Positions 6,389-14,801 of a DNA stretch of 64,000 nucleotides are shown here, in pieces (position 1 is the stretch's first letter; the number at the start of each line of letters is the position of its first letter). Source of the stretch: a virus; the IMG/VR virus record IMGVR_UViG_3300035670_000018, positions 1 to 64,000 of that record. One strand, 5' to 3'. Both the position numbers and the translations under genes were made by a program. Under the pieces are notes generated by a model. The model searched no databases, was not told the origin of the DNA, and saw only the letters and a program-made list of their open reading frames with translations.

Positions 6389-7306
6389 ATGTCAAACTTT
6401 GCATCCCTCAAGAAGTCCTCAACCGATATTTCCCGCCTTACTAAGGAAATTGAAAAGATCAACGCACCGCAAGGTAATAACGACCGCGAAGAAGATACTC
6501 GCTTCTGGAAGCTGGATCGTGACAAGGCTGGCAATGGCATGGCTGTCATTCGCTTCCTTCCTGCGCCTGCTGTTGATGGTGATGATGCACTTCCTTGGGT
6601 ACGTTACTTCGATCACGGCTTCAAGGGTCCGACTGGTAAGTGGTATATTGAGAACTCACTTACTTCTATCGGCCAGAAGGATCCTGTAGGCGAATATAAC
6701 TCTTCTCTTTGGAATGCTACATCCGACGAGAACTCTTGGCAGCGCAAGCAGGCCCGTGAACAGAAGCGCCGTCTTCACTACGTTACCAACATCTATGTCG
6801 TAAAGGATCCTTCAAATCCTGCAAACGAAGGTAAGGTGTTTCTTTATAAGTTCGGTAAGAAGATTTTTGATAAGCTTACCGCAGCCATGAACCCTGAGTA
6901 TGAGGGTGATACTCCAATGAACCCGTTTGATCTTTGGAACGGTGCTAACTTCAAGCTTCGCTCACGCATGGTTGCTGGCTATGTCAATTACGACACTTCG
7001 TCGTTTGACAATGCTTCGCCTCTTCTTGATGATGATGCAAAGCTTGAGCAGATTTGGAAGTCTGAATACTCACTCAAGGAGTTTCTGGATCCCAAGAACT
7101 ATAAGACTTATGATGAGTTGAAGAAGCGCCTTGATGAGGTGCTTGGTGGTTCAGCGACTGGTGCAGTAAACGACCAGATCACTGATTCAGTGACTCAGAA
7201 GCCTTCGTTTGAAGCTTCAAAGCCGCGCAAGTCTGTTGAAGATACTGCGCCGTTTGATACAGACGATGAGGACTTGGACTATTTCAAGTCCCTTGCTGAT
7301 CAATAA
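6389..7306 (+). CDS. 32: gp32 single-stranded DNA-binding protein
   Basis: This 305-aa protein coats ssDNA in replication and recombination. It has the gp32 plan: a basic N-terminal cooperativity region, an OB-fold core containing the DPVGEYNSSLW and KVFLYKFGKKIFDK segments typical of T4-like relatives, and a strongly acidic C-terminal tail ending in DTDDEDLDYFKSLADQ, which in T4 recruits partner proteins. The whole protein lacks cysteine, so the Cys/His zinc site of T4 gp32 is absent. ATG 6389 is chosen from the RBS and homology; the longer frame would run through the promoter. The codons are more C-ending than in neighbouring genes, consistent with high expression. A terminator follows. Confidence 0.92.
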   Translation: MSNFASLKKSSTDISRLTKEIEKINAPQGNNDREEDTRFWKLDRDKAGNGMAVIRFLPAPAVDGDDALPWVRYFDHGFKGPTGKWYIENSLTSIGQKDPVGEYNSSLWNATSDENSWQRKQAREQKRRLHYVTNIYVVKDPSNPANEGKVFLYKFGKKIFDKLTAAMNPEYEGDTPMNPFDLWNGANFKLRSRMVAGYVNYDTSSFDNASPLLDDDAKLEQIWKSEYSLKEFLDPKNYKTYDELKKRLDEVLGGSATGAVNDQITDSVTQKPSFEASKPRKSVEDTAPFDTDDEDLDYFKSLADQ

Positions 7307-7313
7307 AGATGAG

Positions 7314-7338
7314 AGGGAGAGTTTCGGCTCTCCCTTTT
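7314..7338 (+). terminator. Intrinsic terminator after gene 32
   Basis: Stem AGGGAGAG/CTCTCCCT (7314-7321/7328-7335) with loop TTTCGG, followed by TTTTCTTTT. It lies between the converging gene 32 (plus) and the 943-aa tail protein gene (minus), so it ends the plus-strand transcript. The opposite strand has only a weak T-run. Confidence 0.88.
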
Positions 7339-7341
7339 CTT

Positions 7342-10173
7342 TTATGCTGTTCTTGATGACGGAGTAGAATATCCTGTATGATGAAAACCCTCAGGTAAGA
7401 ACTTAATACGCGCAAATGCTCTAGGCTGGGTGCCTTGTTCATATTGAGCATTAGCTACTGTTTCTTGCCATCTCTTGTCTTCGTCCATCATTTTGTTCTC
7501 TACACGAGGAATAGGAATCTGTCTTGCTTGTGTCTGACTCTGTTCATTCTGTTCTTCCATGCCTGTTTCAATCTCATCCATTCTATCTGACATATCGTAC
7601 ATGTCGTTTAGTTCATCGGCCTTAAGCTTGGATGCAGATGTTATTTGTAGTGCAGAACCTTGCTTTATCAGCCTTTCATTGTTGTTTACCTGAGCGATAG
7701 GAATACCTGTCTTGGTATCCATGATTGTAAGGTCTTCATTAACACCATACATGTTACCACCAAGAAGCTTTTGTTCAACGGGTTGTTCTACGCTGGCTTG
7801 AGCAGTTTTATTCTCTTCATCAAGTTTTTTCTTGTGTATCATAAACTGTAATTCTTCGTATTTTCTGCCAAGTTCTGCATTCTTTTTTTGATAGCTACTA
7901 TCTTTCAACTCATGTGTTTTTGATTCTTCATTATATTGCCAAAGTGCATCCATCTGTTTACCCGTATCAACAAATTCTTTTTGCAAATCTTTTACACTTT
8001 TATTAGAATATTTTTCAGATGCAGATGCTTGGCTGACAGCCTTATCATTTAGTTGCTGCAATTTTTTATCTAGAACAGCATTTTCTTCCTCAGAGTTTAT
8101 TTCTGCCCTCTTCTTCTCAAGTTGTTTATACTCTTCAAATTCATTGTCTGATAGATATTCATATCGGATACTGTTAGGTGTATCTTCATAAGGAAAATCT
8201 GATGATTCACTATCAATTTTAGATGTATCTTCTATTGCTGTTGTGTCTACTTCAACTTCTTCATCTGATTCAGGATCTACGCCAACAGATTGAGGAACAG
8301 ACATAGGTTCTTCTTGAGCAATCGCGGTTGTTCCATCTTGTGATAGCTTTAATGATGCTGCCTGTGACAATTCTGGATACAGTTCAGAGCCTCTTTCAGA
8401 AAGAAGCTGCAACTCTTTCTGTGATATATCATCTAAAACAGAAGGATCATCAGCAACTCTTTCTTGAAGGGCCAAATACTTTTCACGTAAAGCCATCTGC
8501 TGTTGTTCATAATCCTGCCAATAGTCTCTTGGGTTGGATCTGTAAAGAAGACCCTTCTCTGTCTTTGAACCCATACCAGCACTCATTCTGTACAGTTCAT
8601 CGGCCGTATATTCTTTGCCGTTGATTGTCTTTGGTAACCACACTTCAGCATGAGCATGAGCCCAACCACTTCTTACGCCGGAAGCTCCAACCTTGAAAAC
8701 AGTATCTCCTTTTTCAAATCTGCCTTTTTCTACGTTTTCATCATTGTGTGCATATCTATGAATTGATCCGTCATCAAATTTAACGTCGATATAATATCCA
8801 TATCCTTTTCCTTCTCTACCAACACTATAACCACCACCAATTACTTGGCCGCCCATATGTGCTTTCCAAGGTGTTCCTGTTTTAAAACCTTGTTCTGCTC
8901 CGAAATCTGTTCCTGCATGTCCGGGCGTTTTATTATTTGGTCTAATAGGATATTGTTTTCCTGTTTTCGGATCAGTATATATTCTTCCAAATTCACGGCT
9001 TCCAACTGTATTACCGGATGTCGGTATTGCATCAATTTCACTTATTCCTCCAAGATACGTTTCTTCTTCTCCTGGTGCAAATCCTAAACCTTGAGCGGCA
9101 GTCTGAACTGGTGCAACTGTAGCCGTTTCTTGTTGTTCTATTTGTGTTTGTTCAGCAACATTTTGAACAACGTCCATCGCATTTGGCACTTCAGTAGATT
9201 CTTCTTCGTCAGCATAACCTGTGATATTTTCAGGATTTACTTCATTAGCATACTGATCCAATGTGTTAAATGTTACTGCATTTCCACCTATTGCTGTTGC
9301 TTGTTGTGAAGCAATGATAAAATTTCCGTCTTTATCTTTGAGATTGCGTCCTGATCCTAATTGATTTGCCATAAGCATAGTAAAGTTTTGATTGGTATCA
9401 CCTTCAACTATGTTGGTTCTCGCTGAGAAGTTTACACTTTCTAACCAATCACCCCAGACCTTTGTCTGTTGTGCAGCAGACATTTTTAGATACTCACTTG
9501 AAGACAGACCTAAAGATTGAAGTTCTGTTGGGCCCATCTGAAATAGACCAGCATATCTACTATTGGTGCCACCCATAATGGCAGGATTCAGATTACGATT
9601 CTCTACTTTTAGAATCATGGCAATTGCAGCCGGAGTTATACCAAATCTCGCTGCTTGCTCATTTATGGCATTAACAAGATCAGGATTTTTAGCAAGTCCA
9701 GGAAGAATTGATGCTAACTTAGAAGCACTAGCCGTTACACTCGTTTTTCTTTGTGTAGAATCAACTGTACCAGCTAACATGGTATTTTCAACTGCTCTAA
9801 ATTGACCCGCAGTTATCTTTGGTGGTTTTTTTCCAGGAGAAGCAGGTGTAGCATCAGGATCTAACGTTGCTGGTCCATCATATTCATGTGCAGTATACCC
9901 TTGATTACCACCGCCTGTCTGATTCCAAGACTGACCACGACCACTCAACTTGTTCTGAATGTTGGATGTAATGAAGTTTGAGATATCTGGTAGCTGTCTT
10001 CTGTAATAGTCAGGAAAAGCCTGTGCTATCTGAGATGGTGTCAGCGATGACATTATGGCCTGAGCAAATTCAGAACTCGTTGCAGCACCACCGACACGAT
10101 TACCAATAGGTATACGCATCAAACTCTTATAGTCTATTGTGAGTGATTCGCTGGTAATAGGATTTACTGCCAT
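7342..10173 (-). CDS. Large tail protein with lytic transglycosylase-like and M23 peptidase domains (possible tape measure)
   Basis: This 943-aa protein carries two peptidoglycan-active domains. Residues about 165-285 look like a transglycosylase (SLT) domain, with a candidate catalytic Glu191 (VENRN) and GLFQMGP near 209-215. Residues about 395-530 form an M23 metallopeptidase with H419xxxD423 (HAGTDFG) and H506-A-H508 (HAHAEVW), the zinc ligands of LytM-type enzymes. The last 400 residues are acidic, Gln-rich and coiled-coil-like. It starts at 10173, sharing bases with the gp51-like stop (TAATG). T4 carries its tail lysozyme inside gp5, but the gp5 homologue here lacks it. Position directly after gp26/gp51 also suggests a tape-measure role. 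Hydrolase domains are fairly sure; the structural role is inferred. Confidence 0.75.
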   Translation of the reverse strand: MAVNPITSESLTIDYKSLMRIPIGNRVGGAATSSEFAQAIMSSLTPSQIAQAFPDYYRRQLPDISNFITSNIQNKLSGRGQSWNQTGGGNQGYTAHEYDGPATLDPDATPASPGKKPPKITAGQFRAVENTMLAGTVDSTQRKTSVTASASKLASILPGLAKNPDLVNAINEQAARFGITPAAIAMILKVENRNLNPAIMGGTNSRYAGLFQMGPTELQSLGLSSSEYLKMSAAQQTKVWGDWLESVNFSARTNIVEGDTNQNFTMLMANQLGSGRNLKDKDGNFIIASQQATAIGGNAVTFNTLDQYANEVNPENITGYADEEESTEVPNAMDVVQNVAEQTQIEQQETATVAPVQTAAQGLGFAPGEEETYLGGISEIDAIPTSGNTVGSREFGRIYTDPKTGKQYPIRPNNKTPGHAGTDFGAEQGFKTGTPWKAHMGGQVIGGGYSVGREGKGYGYYIDVKFDDGSIHRYAHNDENVEKGRFEKGDTVFKVGASGVRSGWAHAHAEVWLPKTINGKEYTADELYRMSAGMGSKTEKGLLYRSNPRDYWQDYEQQQMALREKYLALQERVADDPSVLDDISQKELQLLSERGSELYPELSQAASLKLSQDGTTAIAQEEPMSVPQSVGVDPESDEEVEVDTTAIEDTSKIDSESSDFPYEDTPNSIRYEYLSDNEFEEYKQLEKKRAEINSEEENAVLDKKLQQLNDKAVSQASASEKYSNKSVKDLQKEFVDTGKQMDALWQYNEESKTHELKDSSYQKKNAELGRKYEELQFMIHKKKLDEENKTAQASVEQPVEQKLLGGNMYGVNEDLTIMDTKTGIPIAQVNNNERLIKQGSALQITSASKLKADELNDMYDMSDRMDEIETGMEEQNEQSQTQARQIPIPRVENKMMDEDKRWQETVANAQYEQGTQPRAFARIKFLPEGFHHTGYSTPSSRTA

Positions 10174-10376
10174 TACTTTCTCTTCTTATGCTTTGCAGCC
10201 GCTGCGCGGTCGCGTCTGTCTTGCTCTTGTTTTCTAAGGAACTCGGTCAGCAAATCAATGTATACATACTTTTCCCATGGTATCATGTTCTCAAGTTCGG
10301 CTAGTGAATATTTATGATGCTGCATCAATGCAAAGTTGGTCTTGTAATAGTTGAAGATGCTATCATAGCCGAACAT
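10173..10376 (-). CDS. 51: gp51-like baseplate hub assembly protein
   Basis: This 67-aa protein has an aromatic N-terminal half (YDSIFNYYKTNFALMQHH, then LAELENMIPWEKYVYIDLL) and a basic tail ending in KHKKRK. Short proteins of this type next to gp26 are annotated as gp51-like baseplate hub assembly catalyst in T4-like marine phages; T4 gp51 itself is longer. The ATG at 10376-10374 overlaps the gp26 stop (TAATG). A T7 run just upstream could also produce it as a -1 frameshift extension of gp26. Coupling to the next gene is again TAATG. The assignment rests on position and general pattern. Confidence 0.55.
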   Translation of the reverse strand: MFGYDSIFNYYKTNFALMQHHKYSLAELENMIPWEKYVYIDLLTEFLRKQEQDRRDRAAAAKHKKRK

Positions 10377-11101
10377 TACTGAAAAAAACTTATGAAGTCT
10401 TTATACCTCACAGTATGTTGTTTGCCACACTTGTTACATTGGGCTGAGGCTTTAACGACAAAGCTAGGGAAGTTCTGTGTGAATTCTTCTAGCTTCTGGT
10501 ACTGCTGTTGTGTCAGATTTTCAATGAAGTTATGCAGTTCTTCTGGTGTGAAGTCTTTGCTGGTATAATACTGACCCTTTGTGAAGATCCTGTCCACACA
10601 TGATGCAATAATCTTAATGTTATTGTCCAGTTTGTCAGCGTTCTCGTCTAGCGACTTCATGATTGAATATGAAGGATATTTCATGGTAAAGATAAGGTCA
10701 TCATAGAACTTTATTGTGAGCGCACTCTTATCGTTGTTTGAGACTTCTATGTTGGCAATATCAAGCTTTACAGGGAATTTGTTTCCACACTTGCCGGCTT
10801 CTGTCTGATTTTGGCATATGAAATTTAATTCAACTGTTTCACCAACTGATTTAGCACGAAGCGCAATGAACAGATAGTCTATATCAAAGAATGGCAGTGT
10901 GTCCACGTTTATCTCTGGTGAGATGATGCAGTTAGTAATAACCTGCTTTGTCGCACGGATTATCTCTTGTGCATCATTACTCTTGACTGCCATAAGCAAT
11001 AGCTTTTCTTCCTTGACAAGAAAAGGTCTGACAGTCACTTCCTGATTATTGGAAGGCAAATGAAGTGTGTATGTAGGTAAGTCTATCTTCGGTAACATCA
11101 T
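10376..11101 (-). CDS. 26: gp26 baseplate hub subunit/assembly protein
   Basis: This 241-aa protein fits the T4 gp26 family (T4_baseplate domain). The N-terminus LPKIDLPTYTLHLPSNNQEV leads into KEEKLLLMA and an acidic helical C-terminal half. Two cysteine pairs, C96/C105 and C222/C225 (CNKC), could form a zinc site linking the middle and the end of the chain. In T4, gp26 works in assembly of the baseplate central hub. The RBS AAAGGA lies just upstream of the double ATG at 11101. It is followed without a gap by the gp51-like gene. Confidence 0.8.
   Translation of the reverse strand: MMLPKIDLPTYTLHLPSNNQEVTVRPFLVKEEKLLLMAVKSNDAQEIIRATKQVITNCIISPEINVDTLPFFDIDYLFIALRAKSVGETVELNFICQNQTEAGKCGNKFPVKLDIANIEVSNNDKSALTIKFYDDLIFTMKYPSYSIMKSLDENADKLDNNIKIIASCVDRIFTKGQYYTSKDFTPEELHNFIENLTQQQYQKLEEFTQNFPSFVVKASAQCNKCGKQHTVRYKDFISFFQ
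10382..10388 (-). other. Candidate -1 ribosomal frameshift site (T TTT TTT)
   Basis: On the minus strand the last codons of gp26 are AGT TTT TTT CAG TAA. The seven T residues form an ideal X XXY YYZ slippery heptamer in the zero frame. Slipping -1 continues as TCA GTA ATG into the gp51-like frame with no stop, giving a fused protein of about 309 aa. No obvious stimulatory stem-loop was worked out. Confidence 0.55.
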
Positions 11102-11130
11102 ATATTCCTTTGGTCAATTTTAAGCGATGA

Positions 11131-11826
11131 TTATCTAAGTCCACCAGGTGTGTCAGAATTTCTGAATGTGTTTGGTTTACCTGCTACAAGATCAGGATTA
11201 TTGCTGACAGACGGATCTCTTCCAACTCTTTTCCACTTGTGATATGTGAATGTCACAGCCAGTCTTTGCACTTGGTCATCGGCCCATGTTACCGGCTGTG
11301 GATTGACAAGGGTAGGATAAGCATTGAACAACGTGATCTTGTATGTTTCTTTTGGATATGTGGCTGGTGTCGTATTTGGACCAGAACCGGTTGAGATACC
11401 ATATTCTGCATATTGCATAATTTCAATCGTTGTCTCATAATCTTTTCTGTAATTAAAGTCATATGTGTTGGTAGGATTTATTGCTTCCATCCAGTCATCA
11501 AAGAACTGTCTCTCATAAGACTCAGAACGGCAAAGAAAAGTCATTGTGGTATCTTCATATTGTGTCTGATATGGTAGCTTTTGATTTGGACCATAGTAGC
11601 GTACATCCAGACTTAGAAAACCACGACCAGGCAATTCAGCAGCTTCACATAGATAAGTGAAGTCGCGCATGATCTGTCCATAACTCATGTCTAAATGAAC
11701 TCTGGCTGGCATGATACGAACAGCAAATCTTGTAGATTTGGCCAGTCCACCATAACGTGAACTTTCTGTCTTGAAGTCATTCATTGACAGCTTGGTTATT
11801 GGATTGGTTACAGGAAGCGAAGACAT
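11131..11826 (-). CDS. 54: gp54-like baseplate tail-tube initiator
   Basis: This 231-aa protein has the tail-tube (gp19-like) fold pattern: an N-terminal region with CEAAELPGRGF followed by VRYYGPNQKLPY, then a DTTMTFLCR strand, FFDDWMEAI helix and a C-terminal VQRLAVTFTYHKWKR strand. The true tube protein gp19 (199 aa, at 54.6 kb) and gp48 (at 12.9 kb) are both present separately, so this third tube-like protein best fits gp54, which starts tube polymerisation on the baseplate. T4 gp54 is longer (about 320 aa). It lies in the minus-strand operon just upstream of gp26. Confidence 0.65.
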   Translation of the reverse strand: MSSLPVTNPITKLSMNDFKTESSRYGGLAKSTRFAVRIMPARVHLDMSYGQIMRDFTYLCEAAELPGRGFLSLDVRYYGPNQKLPYQTQYEDTTMTFLCRSESYERQFFDDWMEAINPTNTYDFNYRKDYETTIEIMQYAEYGISTGSGPNTTPATYPKETYKITLFNAYPTLVNPQPVTWADDQVQRLAVTFTYHKWKRVGRDPSVSNNPDLVAGKPNTFRNSDTPGGLR

Positions 11827-11832
11827 TTGTTA

Positions 11833-12339
11833 CTAACTCTTTCTAATGAATAGTTCTAAAGATAACTGAGCAGCTTTGTCCCATTCAGTGGCTGGTATCT
11901 CAATAAATCTAGACCTAACATGGCCATAGAGATAACGCTTTACTGCTGGAGCCATTACTGAATTGACACTCTTAGATGAACTCAGTAGGTCATACGATAT
12001 TTTCAGTCTGGTTCTTGGTGTGTATTTCTTGGATGTAGCGTATTCCTGAAGACGGTTCAAAAGACCTATTCTCGCACCGACATCCAGATAATGAATATTG
12101 ATGCCAAGAAAGCCGTCGTGATAATCTTCCAGCGGAAATACCAGTGGATAAACGTCATATACAGGCAGCTTATCTTTTGTTTTGGGATCATACTTGAAAA
12201 AGACCATTCTACCTATTGTCGCATATGCTCTCTGTTGCTGTTGCATACGGAATAGATTATCACGCATAGAAGACGCGCTTCTTGCTTTTTCAGTCATCCA
12301 GTCAAATAATTCTTTGGGTGTATATTTCTTTGTGGCCAT
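11833..12339 (-). CDS. Conserved T4-like structural protein, function unknown
   Basis: This 168-aa basic protein has a helical, Met/Gln-rich N-terminus and a core motif VYPLVFPLEDYHDGFLGINI followed by HYLDVGARIGLLNRLQ. The pattern 'PL + short loop + GFLG(I/L)N(I/L)HYL' recurs, as I recall, in uncharacterised virion proteins of cyanophage- and pelagiphage-type T4-likes. It lies between gp4 and the gp54-like gene. I cannot match it to a numbered T4 gene. Confidence 0.7.
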   Translation of the reverse strand: MATKKYTPKELFDWMTEKARSASSMRDNLFRMQQQQRAYATIGRMVFFKYDPKTKDKLPVYDVYPLVFPLEDYHDGFLGINIHYLDVGARIGLLNRLQEYATSKKYTPRTRLKISYDLLSSSKSVNSVMAPAVKRYLYGHVRSRFIEIPATEWDKAAQLSLELFIRKS

Positions 12340-12419
12340 AGAAGTATTTATGTGAATTTACTTGACAAGTGCTTGACATAGCTGTAATATGGCTATGCCA
12401 GCGATGATAAGCACTACTG

Positions 12420-12857
12420 TTATATACCTAATTCATCTTCTGTAATCAGCTTAAATATCCAGCCTCTATCAAGACAGTATTCAGTGGCTGACTTCCATTT
12501 TGCAGTATTCTTACCCCATGTCATGACTTCAGTGATATACTGCTTTGTTATTCGCTTCTTCTTTTTAGGTTCTCTTGTTTCTTTCTTAGGCTTTACTTCC
12601 AGCATCATAGTCTGAGTATTTCCGTCTTTTGTTCTAGCCTTGACGATAAAATCAGGAAAATATCTATGTCTGCGGTTATCTGTTGGGCAGATATATGGTA
12701 TTGCTATTTCCTCTGAACTCCATTCCAGTACACTATCATTGGTATCCAAATGCTTCATTACTCGCAACTCCCACAGAGAGCGATAAATGATGTTTGTTGG
12801 ATCCCCCTTGTATTTCTGAGGATTCTTTGGAGAGAAGCGACCTTTGTATGTTTTCAT
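12420..12857 (-). CDS. 4: gp4 head completion protein
   Basis: This 145-aa basic protein matches T4 gp4 (head completion, about 150 aa) closely in pattern: GRFSPKNPQKYKGDPTNIIY near the start, then RSLWELRVMKHLD, EWSSEEIAIPY, HRYFPDF, LEVKPKKET, and YITEVMTWGKNTAKW. HRYFPDF and EVKPKK also resemble the D...ExK metal site of TnsA/PD-(D/E)XK-type folds, so a nuclease-like activity is possible. gp4 acts after DNA packaging, before tail joining. The ATG is at 12857, at the divergent boundary with gene 48. No good ribosome binding site is seen upstream. Confidence 0.88.
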   Translation of the reverse strand: MKTYKGRFSPKNPQKYKGDPTNIIYRSLWELRVMKHLDTNDSVLEWSSEEIAIPYICPTDNRRHRYFPDFIVKARTKDGNTQTMMLEVKPKKETREPKKKKRITKQYITEVMTWGKNTAKWKSATEYCLDRGWIFKLITEDELGI

Positions 12858-12864
12858 ATAAATA
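12857..12864 (+). promoter_or_regulatory. T4-type late promoter (TATAAATA)
   Basis: Exact TATAAATA, 27 bases before the gene 48 ATG at 12892, in the divergent gap between gp4 and gp48. It would drive the plus-strand baseplate operon. Confidence 0.75.
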
Positions 12865-12891
12865 TATAGAAAACAATCACAGGAACTAAAA

Positions 12892-13902
12892 ATGACTGAA
12901 CCAAGTACAACGGATGGCTTTGAAATTGTTGGAGGTGTATCTGATGTTAATGATAATCCATTTAGTGGGCTGACAGATGTTGCCAGTGAACTCGGCGGCA
13001 GATTTGTTGATATAATTACAGGACCACCTGAAGCAAATGATCAAGACTTAGAGCAAAGTAAGTATGATTTTACTTATCGTGTGTTTCCTGAGGATCTTAC
13101 ACTTTCTGACAGCGCACACTATATGGTCATCAATATTAACGTGCCAACAACCAGAAGCGGGCAGAATAGATCAGCTTTCTCACCTGGTGAATTATTGTCT
13201 GATGATTTCTCAAAGGTAGATAATCTGAGATTTAGTTCAGCATTTGCACCACGCACAAATACTCCTCAAAAAGAATTTCTTTCTATACCAAGAAATACTC
13301 GCAGAATAGCACAGTCCATTGCGCTTCATATGCCTAATGGTGGCTTAGTCTATACTGAAGATAACAAGTATGAGGAAGCGTCTCTGACTTCCATGGCAGG
13401 TAGTATTGTTGGTGCTGCTGGTAGTCTGCCAGGTAGATTTGGTGGTGCTGCGGGTATTGTAGGCAGAATAGGTCAAGCTGTAACTGGTGGATCTAGACTT
13501 GTTGGATATCCTGTTAATCCTCGCGTAGAGGTACTATTTGCAACAAGACCACAAAGACAGTGGATGTTTGAAGTGTTTTTAGCACCACGCTCAGTTGATG
13601 AAGCATTGACAGTCAAAGAAATAATCAGATTGCTCCGTTATCATGCTGCACCTGAACTGGAAGGAGCAGGCTTCTTCTTTATTCCACCAGCTGAATTTGA
13701 TATTACATTTTATAGGCAGGGTGTGGAAAATCGCAATTTACCTCGCATCAATACATGTGTTCTGGAAAAAATTGATATTGATTATGCACCACAGGGAGTA
13801 TATTCAACATTTAGAGACGGTACTCCTGTGGCTGTTCGTCTGAGCATGGGTTTCAGAGAGATTGAAATTGTTCACAAACTCAGAGTTTTACAGGGCTTCT
13901 AA
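12892..13902 (+). CDS. 48: gp48 baseplate tail-tube cap protein
   Basis: This 336-aa protein matches the gp48 family. The C-terminal 130 residues hold VNPRVEVLFATRPQRQWMFE, an APRSVDEALTVKEIIRLLRYH helix, the FFFIPPAEFDITFYRQG strand pair and INTCVLEKIDIDYAPQGVYS, a typical tube-type beta barrel with the insertion helix. The N-terminal part has a Gly/Ala-rich stretch (about 168-200). gp48 sits on the baseplate hub and starts the tail tube together with gp54. It is the first gene of the plus-strand baseplate operon, linked to gene 53 by TAATG. Confidence 0.85.
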   Translation: MTEPSTTDGFEIVGGVSDVNDNPFSGLTDVASELGGRFVDIITGPPEANDQDLEQSKYDFTYRVFPEDLTLSDSAHYMVININVPTTRSGQNRSAFSPGELLSDDFSKVDNLRFSSAFAPRTNTPQKEFLSIPRNTRRIAQSIALHMPNGGLVYTEDNKYEEASLTSMAGSIVGAAGSLPGRFGGAAGIVGRIGQAVTGGSRLVGYPVNPRVEVLFATRPQRQWMFEVFLAPRSVDEALTVKEIIRLLRYHAAPELEGAGFFFIPPAEFDITFYRQGVENRNLPRINTCVLEKIDIDYAPQGVYSTFRDGTPVAVRLSMGFREIEIVHKLRVLQGF

Positions 13903-14801
13903 TGTCTAGATTTTTTGATAAGTTTCCTCTTGTTAGATATACAGTAGATAAAAAGCTGCTGAACGAGTATGATACAGTTCGCAATGTGCTGTTTCGTGTT
14001 GGTATCATCAAAGAGGTTATGGATAATAATATCGATTCCTATTATCTCTATACGATAAAAGACTCTGACAGACCAGAAACTCTATCAGATAGAATATATA
14101 ATGACCCAGAAGCACATTGGATTATTTTATACGCAAATAATATATATGATCCATATTATGACTGGCCTATGGATGCGCGTACATTTGAGAAGTATATCAT
14201 CAAAAAATACGGTTCCCTAGAATTTGCAAAGACAAATTATCATCACTACGAAAAAGTAATTACCAGAGAAAATCCAGCTGCTCAGGTTGTCAGCACTACA
14301 AGATTTGAAGTAAACGAGAAAAAACTGACAGATGGTATTTTGACAATTATTGATGCTGAATTAGACTATGGTATCGGTGAGATAGTCTATGTCGGTCCAT
14401 CTAATGCATCAAATACATTCTCAGGCCAAGTGACTGCATGGAGTAATTCTAACGGGCGTATTGTTCTAGCCAATACCAATGGCACAGCCCTAGCATATCA
14501 GTTTCTTATTGGTTCATCTTCAGCAGTCAATGGCACAATTCTAAAGACTGATCTACCAACAGCACCTATGGATGCATATAATACGCTGACAGATACTACA
14601 GGTTTCTCTACATATACAGTAGCAGGACGCACCGTATTTGAGACTATTTCCCGTGACAAAATATCATACTTTGATTACGAGGAAAGAATAAATGAGGAAA
14701 AGCGCCTTATTCGTATAATCAAGCCTCAGTATTATCAGCAGATTACTGGTGAGTTGGAAGACATTACAAATCAAAGAACATTTTTCAGAAGACCTAGATA
14801 A
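13902..14801 (+). CDS. 53: gp53 baseplate wedge protein with inserted beta-domain
   Basis: The N-terminal 115 residues match T4 gp53 (196 aa): FDKFPLVRYTVDKK, then ETLSDRIYNDPEAHWIILYA followed by NNIYDPYYDWPMD, the LysM-like motif that clamps neighbouring wedges. The protein is 299 aa, about 100 longer than in T4. The extra part holds a domain with GEIVYVGPSNASNTFSGQV and the TAWSNSNGRIVLANTNG strand (about residues 157-218), which resembles insertions in gp8, gp14 and gp15 here. It is coupled to both neighbours by TAATG overlaps. Confidence 0.85.
   Translation: MSRFFDKFPLVRYTVDKKLLNEYDTVRNVLFRVGIIKEVMDNNIDSYYLYTIKDSDRPETLSDRIYNDPEAHWIILYANNIYDPYYDWPMDARTFEKYIIKKYGSLEFAKTNYHHYEKVITRENPAAQVVSTTRFEVNEKKLTDGILTIIDAELDYGIGEIVYVGPSNASNTFSGQVTAWSNSNGRIVLANTNGTALAYQFLIGSSSAVNGTILKTDLPTAPMDAYNTLTDTTGFSTYTVAGRTVFETISRDKISYFDYEERINEEKRLIRIIKPQYYQQITGELEDITNQRTFFRRPR

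Noticed and set aside
12345-12352. CATAAATA on the minus strand before the 168-aa gene
   Set aside because: It lies only six bases before the ATG at 12339, so transcription would begin at or after the start codon. Without evidence for leaderless mRNA I did not call it a promoter.
12362-12390. TTGACA with 17-bp spacer and TAATAT on the plus strand
   Set aside because: The -10 matches only 4 of 6 positions, and the direction is antisense to gene 4; no plus-strand gene starts nearby.
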